From Agarophyton chilense (taxonomy: Eukaryota; Rhodophyta; Florideophyceae; Gracilariales; Gracilariaceae): a DNA stretch of 64,000 bases. Position numbers and translations under genes: made by a program. The DNA is taken from assembly GCA_030374765.1 (NCBI GenBank), contig JARGXX010000025.1:744001-808000 (forward strand), read 5' to 3'. Positions 12,901 through 22,297 of this stretch are shown piece by piece; within the stretch, counting starts at the first letter, position 1, and each line of letters begins with the position of its first letter. The notes under the pieces are model-generated. The model searched no databases and was not told where the DNA came from. It saw nothing but the letters and a program-made list of their open reading frames with translations.

Positions 12901-13029
12901 ATTGTTTTTCTTTCAAACAACGTTGCGCGCTCCCACAGTAATCGTTTGTTACTTGACTTGTTTCACACCGAAGCGCACAAACTACACCTGGGGCTTTGCT
13001 CCCAACTTGTGCTGAGATCCGTGGACAAG
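9903..13029. other. Gene-poor stretch upstream of the glycosyltransferase-like gene
   Basis: About 3.1 kb. The longest open frame (10,581-11,006, plus) has odd composition and no motif, and I do not support it. The sequence is AT-rich with scattered T runs. The last 240 bases are open in the frame of the next gene, but its first convincing ATG is at 13,030. Confidence 0.45.
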
Positions 13030-14163
13030 ATGGCTGTCAATTCTCCAAAACCACGATACTCGTTTTCTGCCAACAAACCGCTAAAAGCCGCTCGGGTGCT
13101 GGCTTCCATTCGACGCCTGCACTTTTCACATGCAGGTTGGGTGCTATCATGCATTTTGCTCTGTTATATATTTTTTGGCAGCTCTCACCAGTTTACAGAA
13201 GAAGAGAGTACTCTTGGTTTGCTCCAAGATGATGATGTAGTACGAATGAGGATGGAAGCAGCTCAGAATATGTCTCGGGGCACAGACTCTTCTTACAAGC
13301 TCGGGAATAAGTTTTGTGTTCTGCAACCAACACTTTCCTCTGGTAAGGCGAGCTGGTCCGTCGATGACGCTCGCAATCATATTGCCTTGCGTGCGTTTCT
13401 CCGGACTTTTGCCACCACCGTAACTGAAGGAGAACGAAAGAGCTTCCAATTTGCAATTTACTATGGCCACGATTCAGATGATCCTGTGCTCGGGGCCCCG
13501 AAGCTCCGTGCCGCGTTTCAAACCGAAGCCCGACGTATTTTGAAAGAAAACGGATTTGAAGAAGATGCTGTAAAACTCATTTTCACCCCATTGTACGGAC
13601 TTCACGGTCGAATCAACGCTATATGGAACGTTCTAGCGAAGGACGCGTACTATGATGGTTGCGACTACTTCTTTTTGTCCAATGATGACATGGTTTTCTT
13701 CACGAAGTCATGGGTATCGAGCGCTCGAGATTCGTTAAATGGAATTGGTTCTCCAATAGGTCACAAGCGACCTTGTAGATATTTCGGCATCGTTCGCTTT
13801 AAAGATGAGTGGGCCAGCTGGGCTACTTTTACTTTTCACGTTTCAACTCGCATGCATATGGAGATCTTTGGAGGCATTTATTACCCTGTTCCATACAATT
13901 CGGCCCACAATGATTACTGGATCAATTATGTATATCGTCACTTTGAAGCTAGCAAGTTTCGATCCGAAGTACGAGTTAGAAACCGAGTTGATGACGTGGA
14001 CTATGCATTAGCCCATCCAAAAGACACAAGCAAAATCGCACCGCCTCGGTATGAATATGACAAACGAGGTGACGCACGAAAATACATAGTCGAAGGTAGA
14101 CTGCGAGTTCAACAATGGCTAGACCGACACCGCAAGACGTCAATGTGTCAAAAACCCCTTTAA
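13030..14163 (+). CDS. Type II membrane protein, glycosyltransferase-like
   Basis: A 377-residue protein from the ATG at 13,030. A short basic N-terminus is followed by one membrane segment at about residues 36-51 and a large domain, the layout of a Golgi glycosyltransferase with the catalytic part in the lumen. The segment DYFFLSNDDMVFF (about 212-224) resembles the metal-binding DXD site at the end of a GT-A fold strand. It is preceded by a stretch on 'number/position of the chain' type (TPLYGLHGRINAIWN), and HNDYWINYVYRH follows later. The exact family and sugar are not known to me. A role in cell-wall polysaccharide or glycoprotein synthesis is an inference. It is convergent with the helicase gene. 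Confidence 0.6.
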   Translation: MAVNSPKPRYSFSANKPLKAARVLASIRRLHFSHAGWVLSCILLCYIFFGSSHQFTEEESTLGLLQDDDVVRMRMEAAQNMSRGTDSSYKLGNKFCVLQPTLSSGKASWSVDDARNHIALRAFLRTFATTVTEGERKSFQFAIYYGHDSDDPVLGAPKLRAAFQTEARRILKENGFEEDAVKLIFTPLYGLHGRINAIWNVLAKDAYYDGCDYFFLSNDDMVFFTKSWVSSARDSLNGIGSPIGHKRPCRYFGIVRFKDEWASWATFTFHVSTRMHMEIFGGIYYPVPYNSAHNDYWINYVYRHFEASKFRSEVRVRNRVDDVDYALAHPKDTSKIAPPRYEYDKRGDARKYIVEGRLRVQQWLDRHRKTSMCQKPL

Positions 14164-14480
14164 TGTCTCAGTTGCGTTCTCGCATCAACCGCTCCTCTCT
14201 TTCACTGTTTAGAAAAAGGTCAGTTGGCACCGATGCAGCAATGATTGTACACCGAGAACAAAATGCATGAAAGGAAATGTGTACTGAGAGATGCTGCATT
14301 GTTTTGGCAACTACAGAATAATATGATTCTAATTCAAATACTGCCAAAAGCAATCTTCAATCGTGAAGTTATCGGAGCACTTACGAATCCTAAGCCATTG
14401 CATTGGCATCTCCTGTCGTGATGGATTCCGCCGGCGGTAGTGCAGCCTAGTATTCAGTCTCTCTAAAACTTCTCGTTTGT
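14164..14480. other. Intergenic between convergent genes
   Basis: About 320 bases shared as 3' flanks of the glycosyltransferase-like gene and the helicase gene. AT-rich, with no gene seen. Confidence 0.5.
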
Positions 14481-16652
14481 TCATAATCGACCCATGAGCT
14501 TTGGGACATCGGCTTTTGGGTGTGCCTTTATCCAAGCTCGCCAGTGCGGATCGTGGCAAAGCGTTTTTTGGTGACCTACTACGATCAGGAGCAGGCGCGC
14601 TCGTGTGATGCTGACATTCAATCTCCGCCAATCCTGCAAAAACCCAGTCTTTCCGTTTTCGTTACTGCGGACAGTTGAGACAATGATTACATCTTTTTCC
14701 TGTCCTTGGAAGGAATCTACTGTGCTTATTTTCATTCCCGGTTTGCCATTGGACCCTAACATATCATGTAAGAGACGAACTTGGCCCTCATATGGTGATA
14801 TGATCCCGATTTCAATCTTTTCCAGGGGTTTCGGGTAGCACTCATGCTGCAGCTCACTCCCATGTGTGATAAGCGAGATAATTTTCAGTACGGCTTGAGC
14901 TTCAGCCTTATTCAAGAACGACGTACCTGTATTTGCTAGTCTAGGTGAGCCAGATGCACTTTCTTCGGTACCGCTGTCAATATTACAAAAAAGCGAACGG
15001 CCTTCTTCAAAAAGAAATCTCGCGTGCTCATTTAAGCTGGCGGGGGCAGGGCGCTCTTCAGACCTTACACCATTTCGCAACATACCTGAATAAAAGTGAG
15101 AGCTTGGGAAACGGGATATATCAGGGTGCATTCGATATTGCGTATCGAGCAGTTGTACCTGTATACCACATGCCCATAGCCTCAGAAATAGGCTTACTTC
15201 AAGTCCAGAGCCTTTCATGTTGGGTTTTGTAGATAAAACGGTCGGAGGCAATTGACAGTGATCCCCAATAAGCACACATTGTGAGTTGAAGCTTTGCGAG
15301 CAAGAAAATGGAATAAGGGAATCCGGTTCAGTCACTTGCGTTGCTTCGTCTATGACAATGAAAGAGAATTCAAACCCCTTAATCTCGTCCCTCCCAGATC
15401 CAACACATGTGGCAACAACCACATCTGCATGCTCCAGAATCCCTTTCGCAACTTCTTTTTCGACAGTCCTTAGATCTGCATCACTGCCTCGCTCGGCTTC
15501 TTGTCGTGCACAGCGGACCTTTTCGTTTCGTTCAAGAAAACTGTCCAGCGAGCTTTTCCAAATGTCTTCTTCCATGGCAGAAATTCTACCAAGACGAACT
15601 ACTTTTGATTTGGGACATACTGCCACTATTTTGCGCATTAGATTATCAGTGGCAACGTTTGTTCCGGCGCAAGCAAGTATTGGCCGTAGGCCAAGCTGGC
15701 GAGCACATGAGATCAGATGAGCAGCGGTGTAAGTTTTTCCCGTTCCTGGTGGACCCTGAATAAGAGTCAATTTTCGGCGTAAAGCCGCCTTTATCGCTCG
15801 TACTTGGCTTTTGTTAAGATCCTGCTTCAGTTGGTTCACCACTTTGTTTGCAAGTTCTTCTTGGAAAGAAGTTACTTTCTCGCTAGCTTGGTTTGTCCAA
15901 GGGTTCAAAGTAGTGGATGAATCTGCTCGTTTTAGCGAGATGCTACTGAAAGGGTTTCGAAAATTGATTGGTTTTCGTGTCTCTTCTTCCATGAAAGACA
16001 TGACAATGAGGCGAGCGTTTGCGGAAGGCAAAGGAGTTCCTTTCGTGAAGAAGCCCACGGCCGCAAGGGCTCGTTCGTAGCTGAGTGTGTTCACACCGGA
16101 TTCCGCAGAAACGCGGGCTCTAGCGGCGGCAAAAACACTCATGCGATCCTCAGCCTCTGAACCGACAGGAACAGTTATGAGTATCTTCTGCGGCTGTCGT
16201 GAGAGGATTACAGCCTCAACAGTTTCAGTTTTGTAAGAGATATCAATCAGATCTCCTTTTCCAAATCGCGAGCGTGAGAGAACAGTACGTGATTCCAAGG
16301 AGTATATGATACTAGAAAACAGCCTACGAATACGAGAAACAGCAAGATTATCGAGCCGTAGGCCCGGAGCATCTACGGAGCGTAACAGCCGCAATTGCTC
16401 TTGCTCCGCTTCCAATTCCTTGTCCAAAAGAGGCTCAAAGTGGCTCCTGTACTTATCCATAGCCGTGTGAAGTGCTTGACGTTTGGACGAGCGTCCACGG
16501 CCTGGCTTGTTTTCATTTTTGTTCCTTGTGCTAGTACGGCGGCATGTCCATGCTGGCCTAGAACGAATTCTGTACTCATTGTCATACACAGGGCTGGAGT
16601 TTACAAAGAAGAAACGAGGCAGAAACATTTCCTTGCAAACTGAGAACCTCAT
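14481..16652 (-). CDS. Superfamily 1 helicase of the IGHMBP2/SMUBP2 (UPF1-like) type
   Basis: A 723-residue protein that unwinds nucleic acid with ATP, by family. Visible motifs: Walker A GPPGTGKT (about 300-307), Walker B VIDEAT (about 433-438), motif III GDHCQLPPT (about 463-471), motif IV QYRMHPDISRF (about 505-515), motif V STVDSFQGQEKD (about 643-654) and motif VI RRLNVSITRAR (about 676-686). The region before motif I (about 65-290) matches the beta-barrel and stalk part of this family (MDKYRSHFEPLLDKELEAE at its start). The first 64 residues are basic and low in acid residues (MRFSVCKEMF...), like an organelle-targeting presequence. A shorter product could begin at Met65. Intronless. 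Confidence 0.9.
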   Translation of the reverse strand: MRFSVCKEMFLPRFFFVNSSPVYDNEYRIRSRPAWTCRRTSTRNKNENKPGRGRSSKRQALHTAMDKYRSHFEPLLDKELEAEQEQLRLLRSVDAPGLRLDNLAVSRIRRLFSSIIYSLESRTVLSRSRFGKGDLIDISYKTETVEAVILSRQPQKILITVPVGSEAEDRMSVFAAARARVSAESGVNTLSYERALAAVGFFTKGTPLPSANARLIVMSFMEEETRKPINFRNPFSSISLKRADSSTTLNPWTNQASEKVTSFQEELANKVVNQLKQDLNKSQVRAIKAALRRKLTLIQGPPGTGKTYTAAHLISCARQLGLRPILACAGTNVATDNLMRKIVAVCPKSKVVRLGRISAMEEDIWKSSLDSFLERNEKVRCARQEAERGSDADLRTVEKEVAKGILEHADVVVATCVGSGRDEIKGFEFSFIVIDEATQVTEPDSLIPFSCSQSFNSQCVLIGDHCQLPPTVLSTKPNMKGSGLEVSLFLRLWACGIQVQLLDTQYRMHPDISRFPSSHFYSGMLRNGVRSEERPAPASLNEHARFLFEEGRSLFCNIDSGTEESASGSPRLANTGTSFLNKAEAQAVLKIISLITHGSELQHECYPKPLEKIEIGIISPYEGQVRLLHDMLGSNGKPGMKISTVDSFQGQEKDVIIVSTVRSNENGKTGFLQDWRRLNVSITRARLLLIVVGHQKTLCHDPHWRAWIKAHPKADVPKLMGRL

Positions 16653-17054
16653 GTAATTTTCGAATTAGAGGTTAACATCATCGCGAACTCAGATGTTTAG
16701 ACGAGTGGGATGACGTTGTCTGTCTAGAAGACAATGTGCTTCCCGTTAGCCGATGAATGAATAAGAGACAGAGAGATGTGTTGGCCTCGAAACTAACACA
16801 CCAGCAGAGATCTCCTGTGAGGTGAAAGATGCCATGGGGCTTCTCGGGAGCTGTGGATAATGATCGAAGGCGTACTTGATCTGCAACAGGTGTCGATCAT
16901 ACTGTAAGCAGGATATTTGCTAGAAACACTGGCATCATGCATGCCTGTTCTGGCTCATGAGAACCGTCCGCACCGGAGGCGAAAGATTTTTCCCCAGGGT
17001 TGAAGAATAAAGCATTATCACCAGAAGCATACGGGCTAACCATGAGCATGCAAC
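16653..17054. promoter_or_regulatory. Divergent intergenic region (probable bidirectional promoter)
   Basis: About 400 bases between the divergent starts of the helicase and the longin-like gene, so both promoters must lie here or overlap the genes. I see no TATA box or known motif that I can support. Confidence 0.35.
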
Positions 17055-18084
17055 ATGCTTCACAGCCTGATGATAATCACTGGGCGTGGTGGAATTGTGC
17101 TGTATCGGAGAAGCATTTCAAAACCCTTGAATCAACCGAGAATGATTGCAGGCCTTGTCACGGCAATGTGTGAGTTTGCAGTTGGTTCCATATCTGTGCC
17201 TGCCGCAACAGTCGAACTCGAAAATGTTTGCATTTCTTTGGTGGAACTGCCAGTAGATGATCTGCACTCGGATAAAGAGTTCCTGCGAGCGGTGGTCTTT
17301 CACGACACTAAGGATGTGAGTTATTGAGATGTTTCCTGATTATGGCACGATCACTGCGCAATAGACGATTCTAACTTCTGGGCGTCTATCCATCCACAGG
17401 GCGCTGCTTACGGCCATGTGCTTGGTTTGGAACTGCTAACAATGTTCAAGGCAGAATATGGCGAACGACTGCTAACCATGCAACTGGGAAATGAAGAATA
17501 TGTTGAACACGTCTTTAAGTCATTTAATTCAAAAGTGCGAACCGCAGTGATTTCCTCCGTTCGTCCACTTATGCAGTCATGTAAGTTAAGTGCGTCCATG
17601 CCCAACTGTACGAAAAGCATATCTAACAAGCTGCTCCGATGTGCGCAGTGGAGTCAGAGGAGGGCATAAAGCAGGTATTTCTCTTCAAGCATGACCCAGA
17701 TGACACTTTCAGCAAGTTTTTAAACCGAGTATGGTACTCGTCATCTCCGGTAGGGGGCGGCGCTCTTCTCGCAGATCTGCAAGCATTGTTCTCGGCCGCG
17801 GATGATGTACTTGCGAAGCAGGGCGATGAAAGTTCTATCATAACACTAGGCGAAAGAGTGCGTATTGAGAGAATGGGCTCCGCAACACTGCTTGTGTTAA
17901 CACAACCATCAAGCGCGTGCACACTGGTTCAGGAAGTAGTTAGCAATTGCACATTCGCTTTGAGGAATTGTAAGTACATGTTGAAGAAATGGTGCAGGTT
18001 CGCTGTACAAGATTGCCGGTACTGACTTGAAACGCAGTGTTTTCGTTGATGCGTGCTCTTGAAGGTTCAAGGGGGCAAAATTAG
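17055..18084 (+). CDS. Longin-like orphan protein, four exons
   Basis: I place exons at 17,055-17,315, 17,400-17,580, 17,649-17,969 and 18,038-18,084, giving 269 residues. The introns are 84, 68 and 68 nt. They begin GTGAGT, GTAAGT and GTAAGT and each ends in CAG, and all junctions keep the frame. The start MLHSLMIITGRGGIVLYRR resembles the first strands of longin domains (as in adaptor small subunits, SNARE longins and related trafficking factors), followed by AAYGHVLGLELLTMF and FNSKVRTAVISSVRPLM. The second half (from VFLFKHD) may be another such domain. A membrane-trafficking role is an inference from fold resemblance only. I do not recognise the family. Its 3' end is 25 bp from APH-1. 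Confidence 0.7.
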
Positions 18085-18109
18085 TGAGGAAGGGACAACG
18101 GAAACATAT

Positions 18110-18835
18110 CTAGGCGTTTGCTGTTAGAGCAGCGCGAAATCTGAGTTTGGTGAGGTAAACAGTGAAAGAGAAAGTGAGGGTAACGAGGATCCAAACAATG
18201 ATCAAGCCCCATTGGCAGCCATTCTGGTTTCTATTGATGAGAGTGGCTTCCGAAGCGACAAGATGCAAAGAGTAACCAGCAGCGGTGAGAATCCATCCCA
18301 TTTCTTTGAAATAAGATGGCCACACAATAATGGCAAGAAGAACGTGTAGAACGTAGAAGGCGAGGGCAAAACCAGAGCCTGCGACGAAAAAGTTTATATC
18401 ACAGTTTTCGACATATATGGAGGTGTCGTCAGAGAATTCGCTCGAAAACAGGGAGTAGAAATTGACAGCGACGGACATGAATCCGAATCCAGCGCCGACC
18501 GAGACACTGGTGCGAAAGTCGTTCTTGACGCCGGGACGGAGGAAGGCCTGCACGTTCTCGCCATAGTTGAGAAGAGCTCGAAAGCCAAAGCTGAGAGCGA
18601 ATCGAGCCAATTCCTGGATGGTGACAGCCAGGAAGAGAACCCATGGATAAATGGACTTGAGAGGAGGGATGGCAAGCCAGATGGCAGAGGTGAGCATCAT
18701 AGCAATACACCACGTGAAGGCAGAGAGAATGGCAATAACGAGCAAATGGGATCGGCGATGCAGAGTGACGAGCCAAAAGGCGAAGAGTGGACCGGCCGAT
18801 ATGAGCAGCACACCGATGGTGATGAAGGTAGTCAT
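18110..18835 (-). CDS. APH1: Gamma-secretase subunit APH-1
   Basis: A 241-residue protein with about seven membrane segments, close to the usual 250-265. APH-1 is the scaffold of the gamma-secretase complex (presenilin, nicastrin, PEN-2), which cleaves membrane proteins inside the bilayer. Signatures: SAGPLFAFWL in the first segment (family FGPAFALF), IQELARFA (family LLQEVFRFAYY), glycines spaced in VGAGFGFMS (about 113-121, the family GxxxG segment) and two conserved histidines at H164 (VLHVLLAI) and H191 (YSLHLVAS). Intronless. It is convergent with the longin-like gene and divergent from the zinc-finger gene. Confidence 0.88.
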   Translation of the reverse strand: MTTFITIGVLLISAGPLFAFWLVTLHRRSHLLVIAILSAFTWCIAMMLTSAIWLAIPPLKSIYPWVLFLAVTIQELARFALSFGFRALLNYGENVQAFLRPGVKNDFRTSVSVGAGFGFMSVAVNFYSLFSSEFSDDTSIYVENCDINFFVAGSGFALAFYVLHVLLAIIVWPSYFKEMGWILTAAGYSLHLVASEATLINRNQNGCQWGLIIVWILVTLTFSFTVYLTKLRFRAALTANA

Positions 18836-19237
18836 GGTGGAGGCTGCGACCGCTTGAGACAGACTGCAAGAAGACGGTGCAATAACAACTTTGCGTGGAC
18901 TGTGATGACGAAGCCTCGCGGTGAAGCGTGAACTTGCGTGGATCCATACGTGTTTCGTTTCGAATAGAAAAGCAAGCTGCCTGCCACCGCGGACACTTAC
19001 ACGACGTGTACGTGTAGATACGACTTACGCGCACGCGTCACGCATCGTAACGTTTCGCTCCGCTCTGCGTGTGTCAGATTTTCACATTCGAAACGGATGC
19101 ATCTACGAAAGGTAGATTGCTAACCCCTCCTCGGTACAAGGGTACGCAGGTTACGCCCCACACTTGACGCCCCGAGCTGTCACGTTGACCCATTTCATCT
19201 CCCATCTGCAACGTCGCCTGAGCAGGCTTTCTTCCAC
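18836..19237. promoter_or_regulatory. Divergent intergenic region between APH1 and the zinc-finger gene
   Basis: About 400 bases between two divergent starts. It must carry both promoters. The middle is GC-rich with repeated ACG/CGT trinucleotides. No defined motif was seen. Confidence 0.35.
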
Positions 19238-19854
19238 ATGCACGCCTGCTCCCTCCGCATCGGCATTCTTCCCGGCGCAGCCATCGCGGGCGCTCTGGGT
19301 GGCGTCATTGTCACAAGACTCGCCGGCTCTCTGTCCGTCGCAAGGGAACGAAGAGGATTATTCGTACGTCGCCGCGCGAGAAGGCGCTGTCCGCGTTGCG
19401 CAGGCTTCGGTATTTCGCGATGCACCCTATGCGGCGGCGAAGGAATTTGCGTGCGTTAGTACCATACTTGTTTTCACTTTGCAGCACTCAACATTTTTCT
19501 AACCACTCAAAGTAGTCGTACGCTGCCAAATTCACGCGTTTTCTACCGTGTCCATTGTGTGTTATGCGCCGATTCGTTCCATGCTCCATGTGTAATGGCT
19601 CTGGAATGCGTCCCTCACAAGGCATAAGCGCACAAATGGAAGCGCTCTTTCTTGCGTTTCTTCGCTGTTTTGATCGGGCACGAAGTGCGCTTCTGCTCTC
19701 AGCAATCGTGCCGTATCGGCTTCCGACGTTCGGCCACCCAACTAGCCAGAACATGTATGCACTGAAGGGCGCGTCGTGTCATCAACGCCGTATGGTCGGC
19801 GGCCCGCTTTTGAAACACTTTCCAGTCGTACCCAATGTGCGTCGCGACTGCTGA
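19238..19854 (+). CDS. DnaJ-type (BSD2-like) zinc-finger protein, two exons
   Basis: Exon 1 is 19,238-19,450 and exon 2 is 19,516-19,854, giving 183 residues. The 65-nt intron begins GTGCGT, has a CTAAC branch-like site and ends in TAG, phase 0. Residues 10-35 are a hydrophobic Gly/Ala stretch (possible membrane segment or plastid presequence). Cysteine pairs CPRCAGFG, CTLCGGEG, CPLC and CSMCNGSG form the CxxCxGxG pattern of DnaJ zinc fingers, as in BSD2-like plastid chaperones. A role in protein folding is an inference. The last 75 residues are unremarkable and overlap the 3' end of the opposite gene, so the true C-terminus may differ if another intron is used. Confidence 0.6.
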
Positions 19855-20124
19855 TGCGAAGCCAGCGCCAACCATGATGCCGCAAAATGCACCCATTATA
19901 GCTCCGTCGTGAGCAAAAGGTGCTGGTGATAGGGATGGAGTCACAACCGCTGTGTTACGTCCAACGGAACGCATGCGTCCCACACCCACAGCAAGACCGT
20001 ACCCCACTCCCGCAAAGCATCCAATTGAAACGCCAGCTGCCACGCGGGGTTTGGCCGTGGGTCTCTTTGATTTAGAGTTGAGCACAAACCGCTTTGGAGG
20101 TGTTATAATTTCGTAATCATCCAT
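19699..20124 (-). CDS. Small membrane protein with two glycine-rich segments
   Basis: 141 residues beginning MDDYEIITPPKRF. Two Gly/Ala-rich hydrophobic segments, about residues 28-48 (VAAGVSIGCFAGVGYGLAVG) and 75-98, could cross a membrane as a hairpin. A basic C-terminus follows. The gene shares 156 bp of 3' sequence with the zinc-finger gene on the other strand. I do not recognise the family. Confidence 0.55.
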   Translation of the reverse strand: MDDYEIITPPKRFVLNSKSKRPTAKPRVAAGVSIGCFAGVGYGLAVGVGRMRSVGRNTAVVTPSLSPAPFAHDGAIMGAFCGIMVGAGFASAVATHIGYDWKVFQKRAADHTALMTRRALQCIHVLASWVAERRKPIRHDC

Positions 20125-20680
20125 CTCTCTCGTCGTTGTAGTTTACACAGGAGTTAGTCTTGAAAAGTAGCCGCTGCTTTAGAGCTGTCACTCCTCGTAC
20201 GACGCGCTTTGTTCGTCACAATGGGTGGATGTTGATCTGGGCTTCTGCTCTGCAAGGATTAGCCAACCCTTGTGCGAACGGAGAATTCAACTCCTGATTG
20301 AGTGCGCGTGTGTTATGCTAAAAGACTCGCGTTTCGAGACGCTGTGTCTACCGATGTGTGTGTGTACCGTTGCGTCAAGTAGCCTGATAGATTATACCTC
20401 GATTGCTACCCTTTGTACAAGCGCAATCTGCGCCACACTGGTCGCTGCGTTGCTCAAATGCAGTCTTGTCATTCCCCAAAACTCAATGGTGTACGACGTG
20501 GTACACGTGCCCCAGACCATACCTCTCGGCGTGGGGAACACCGTCGGCGCCCCGCTGCAGGAGCTATACACGGCCTGACTTCCGACTTCTCGGACGCAGT
20601 GAACGAAGCCGAATCAGCTCCAACCCGAGTTCGTCTTCTTTCGCTGGCGCTCAACGTCTGTTTCAGTCTAGATAAAAAAA
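20125..20680. other. Intergenic, upstream of NSA2
   Basis: About 555 bases separating divergent genes, so it must hold two promoters. It contains an open frame of 117 codons (20,225-20,578, plus) without motif that I do not support. An A run (TAAAAAAA) lies just before the NSA2 ATG. Confidence 0.4.
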
Positions 20681-21463
20681 ATGGCTCAGGGTGACTACAT
20701 CGAGCTTCATCGCAAACGCTTCGGCGTGCGCATGGATGCACATGAGCGTCAGCGCAAGCGCGATGCCAGACAGGCGCGCAGACGCGCCGAACAAGCACGG
20801 ACACTGACAGGAATCAAGGCGAAGATATTCAACAAACAAAGATTTAAAGAGAAGGCCACAATGAAAAAGGCAATCAACCAGCACTTTGAAAGCGACAAGA
20901 ACACTAGCCAAGAACAGCAGGTACAGGATGGTGCCCTTCCCGCGTATTTGTTGGATCGTGAACAGCAGACACGTTCAAAGGTACTGAGCAATACTCTCAA
21001 GCAGAAGAGAAAAGAAAAGGCAGGTAAGTGGGATGTCCCGCTGCCGAAGGTTCGACCTGTTGCTGAAGATGAGATGTTCAAGGTTATCAAGACTGGAAAG
21101 CGTCAAAAGAAGCAATGGAAGAGAATGGTGACGAAGGTAACGTTTGTTGGAGAAGCTTTCACAAGAAAACCGCCAAAGTACGAGCGTTTCATTCGACCTA
21201 TGGGTCTCCGTTTTAAGAAAGCACACGTTACTCATCCGGAACTGAAGACTACGTTTTGCCTTGGTATCATCGGAGTGAAGAAAAATCCTAGTAGTCAAAT
21301 GTTCACCCAATTAGGGGTTATCACTCGGGGTACTATTATCGAAGTGAACGTATCTGAACTTGGGCTGGTAACTAATTCTGGAAAAGTTGTGTGGGGTAAA
21401 TATGCACAAGTTACGAACAACCCGGAAAACGATGGGTGCATCAATGCAGTGCTGTGTGTGTAG
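20681..21463 (+). CDS. NSA2: Ribosome biogenesis protein NSA2 (eS8-like family)
   Basis: 260 residues, the exact length usual for this highly conserved family. NSA2 is a nucleolar assembly factor for the 60S subunit, needed for 27S pre-rRNA processing. The protein starts [15 protein letters not shown], carries a very basic N-terminal half ([25 protein letters not shown]) and ends with the eS8-like beta domain ([19 protein letters not shown], then [19 protein letters not shown]). Intronless, with the start fixed by family similarity. Confidence 0.96.
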   Translation: MAQGDYIELHRKRFGVRMDAHERQRKRDARQARRRAEQARTLTGIKAKIFNKQRFKEKATMKKAINQHFESDKNTSQEQQVQDGALPAYLLDREQQTRSKVLSNTLKQKRKEKAGKWDVPLPKVRPVAEDEMFKVIKTGKRQKKQWKRMVTKVTFVGEAFTRKPPKYERFIRPMGLRFKKAHVTHPELKTTFCLGIIGVKKNPSSQMFTQLGVITRGTIIEVNVSELGLVTNSGKVVWGKYAQVTNNPENDGCINAVLCV

Positions 21464-22297
21464 AGGGGGTAATGGAACTGTGTGATAATTACGCTTCGTA
21501 ATTACTAAGTGGGTACGAATGAGTGGCCAACCATTCCACGCATCAAGCATGACGAGAGCAGTGTGCTTTTTGGACTGCATCTCGAGATATAGATACCGTA
21601 TCTATCTAAACTCTACCATTCGTACTTACGGGTGCTCGTTATTCTTGTGGAAGGCAAAAAAAAAAAATCCGGTGCAGACAAGCAGCGGCAGTTCTGCCAC
21701 GTCCGTGGTTTGGGAGACTGAGCAGCATTTGATTCGGCGCAACGGGATGGTGCATAATATGCACTGCATATATTTTGGGTTGTGCCACGTGTGATCTTGA
21801 AACGCCCGTCAACAGGATTCTGAATGGTGCCGCGCTTTTGCAGACTCGTGTATTTTGTACCCTTCTCGGAAATGTGTTTGTAATTTGCTAATAGCATAAT
21901 TGCCTGACGATTGCGCGTTGTGATTGGGCGCTGCGGCTCTAAGTGAGGACTTGTCTGTTCGCTTACATGTGATACGCATCCCGCCATCGCTCCTGTCCTT
22001 GGCGCCCTATCGGTAGTCATTCGCGCGCAACACGACTCAACGTATATTCGCCTCCCTGTCTCCCGACTCACCCATCCTCGAGACCGTGCCACAGCCTTAA
22101 CTTTCCCGCCCCTTCCTTACTTAAAGTCTTCGGGCTGTTGCTTCACCAGGGCCGCATTCCATCCTTAATAACATTCTTGACACCAGACCGAAACTTGCCA
22201 AAGCGTTTACCACCTCGTCCTTAGTGTCGTCGCCTTTGTCTCTCCTTCGTCTTTGTCTCTCCTTCACGTTTGACCGCGTTTTTTTGCTTTTCCTGCA
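21464..22297. other. Intergenic between NSA2 and the first BAR-like gene
   Basis: About 830 bases. The part just before 22,298 is pyrimidine-rich (many TCTCC/CTTCG runs), like a leader or initiator region. A 10-A run lies at about 21,657. No gene is supported. Confidence 0.45.

Noticed and set aside
20225-20578. 117-codon plus frame upstream of NSA2
   Set aside because: No motif, and it covers the probable NSA2 promoter.
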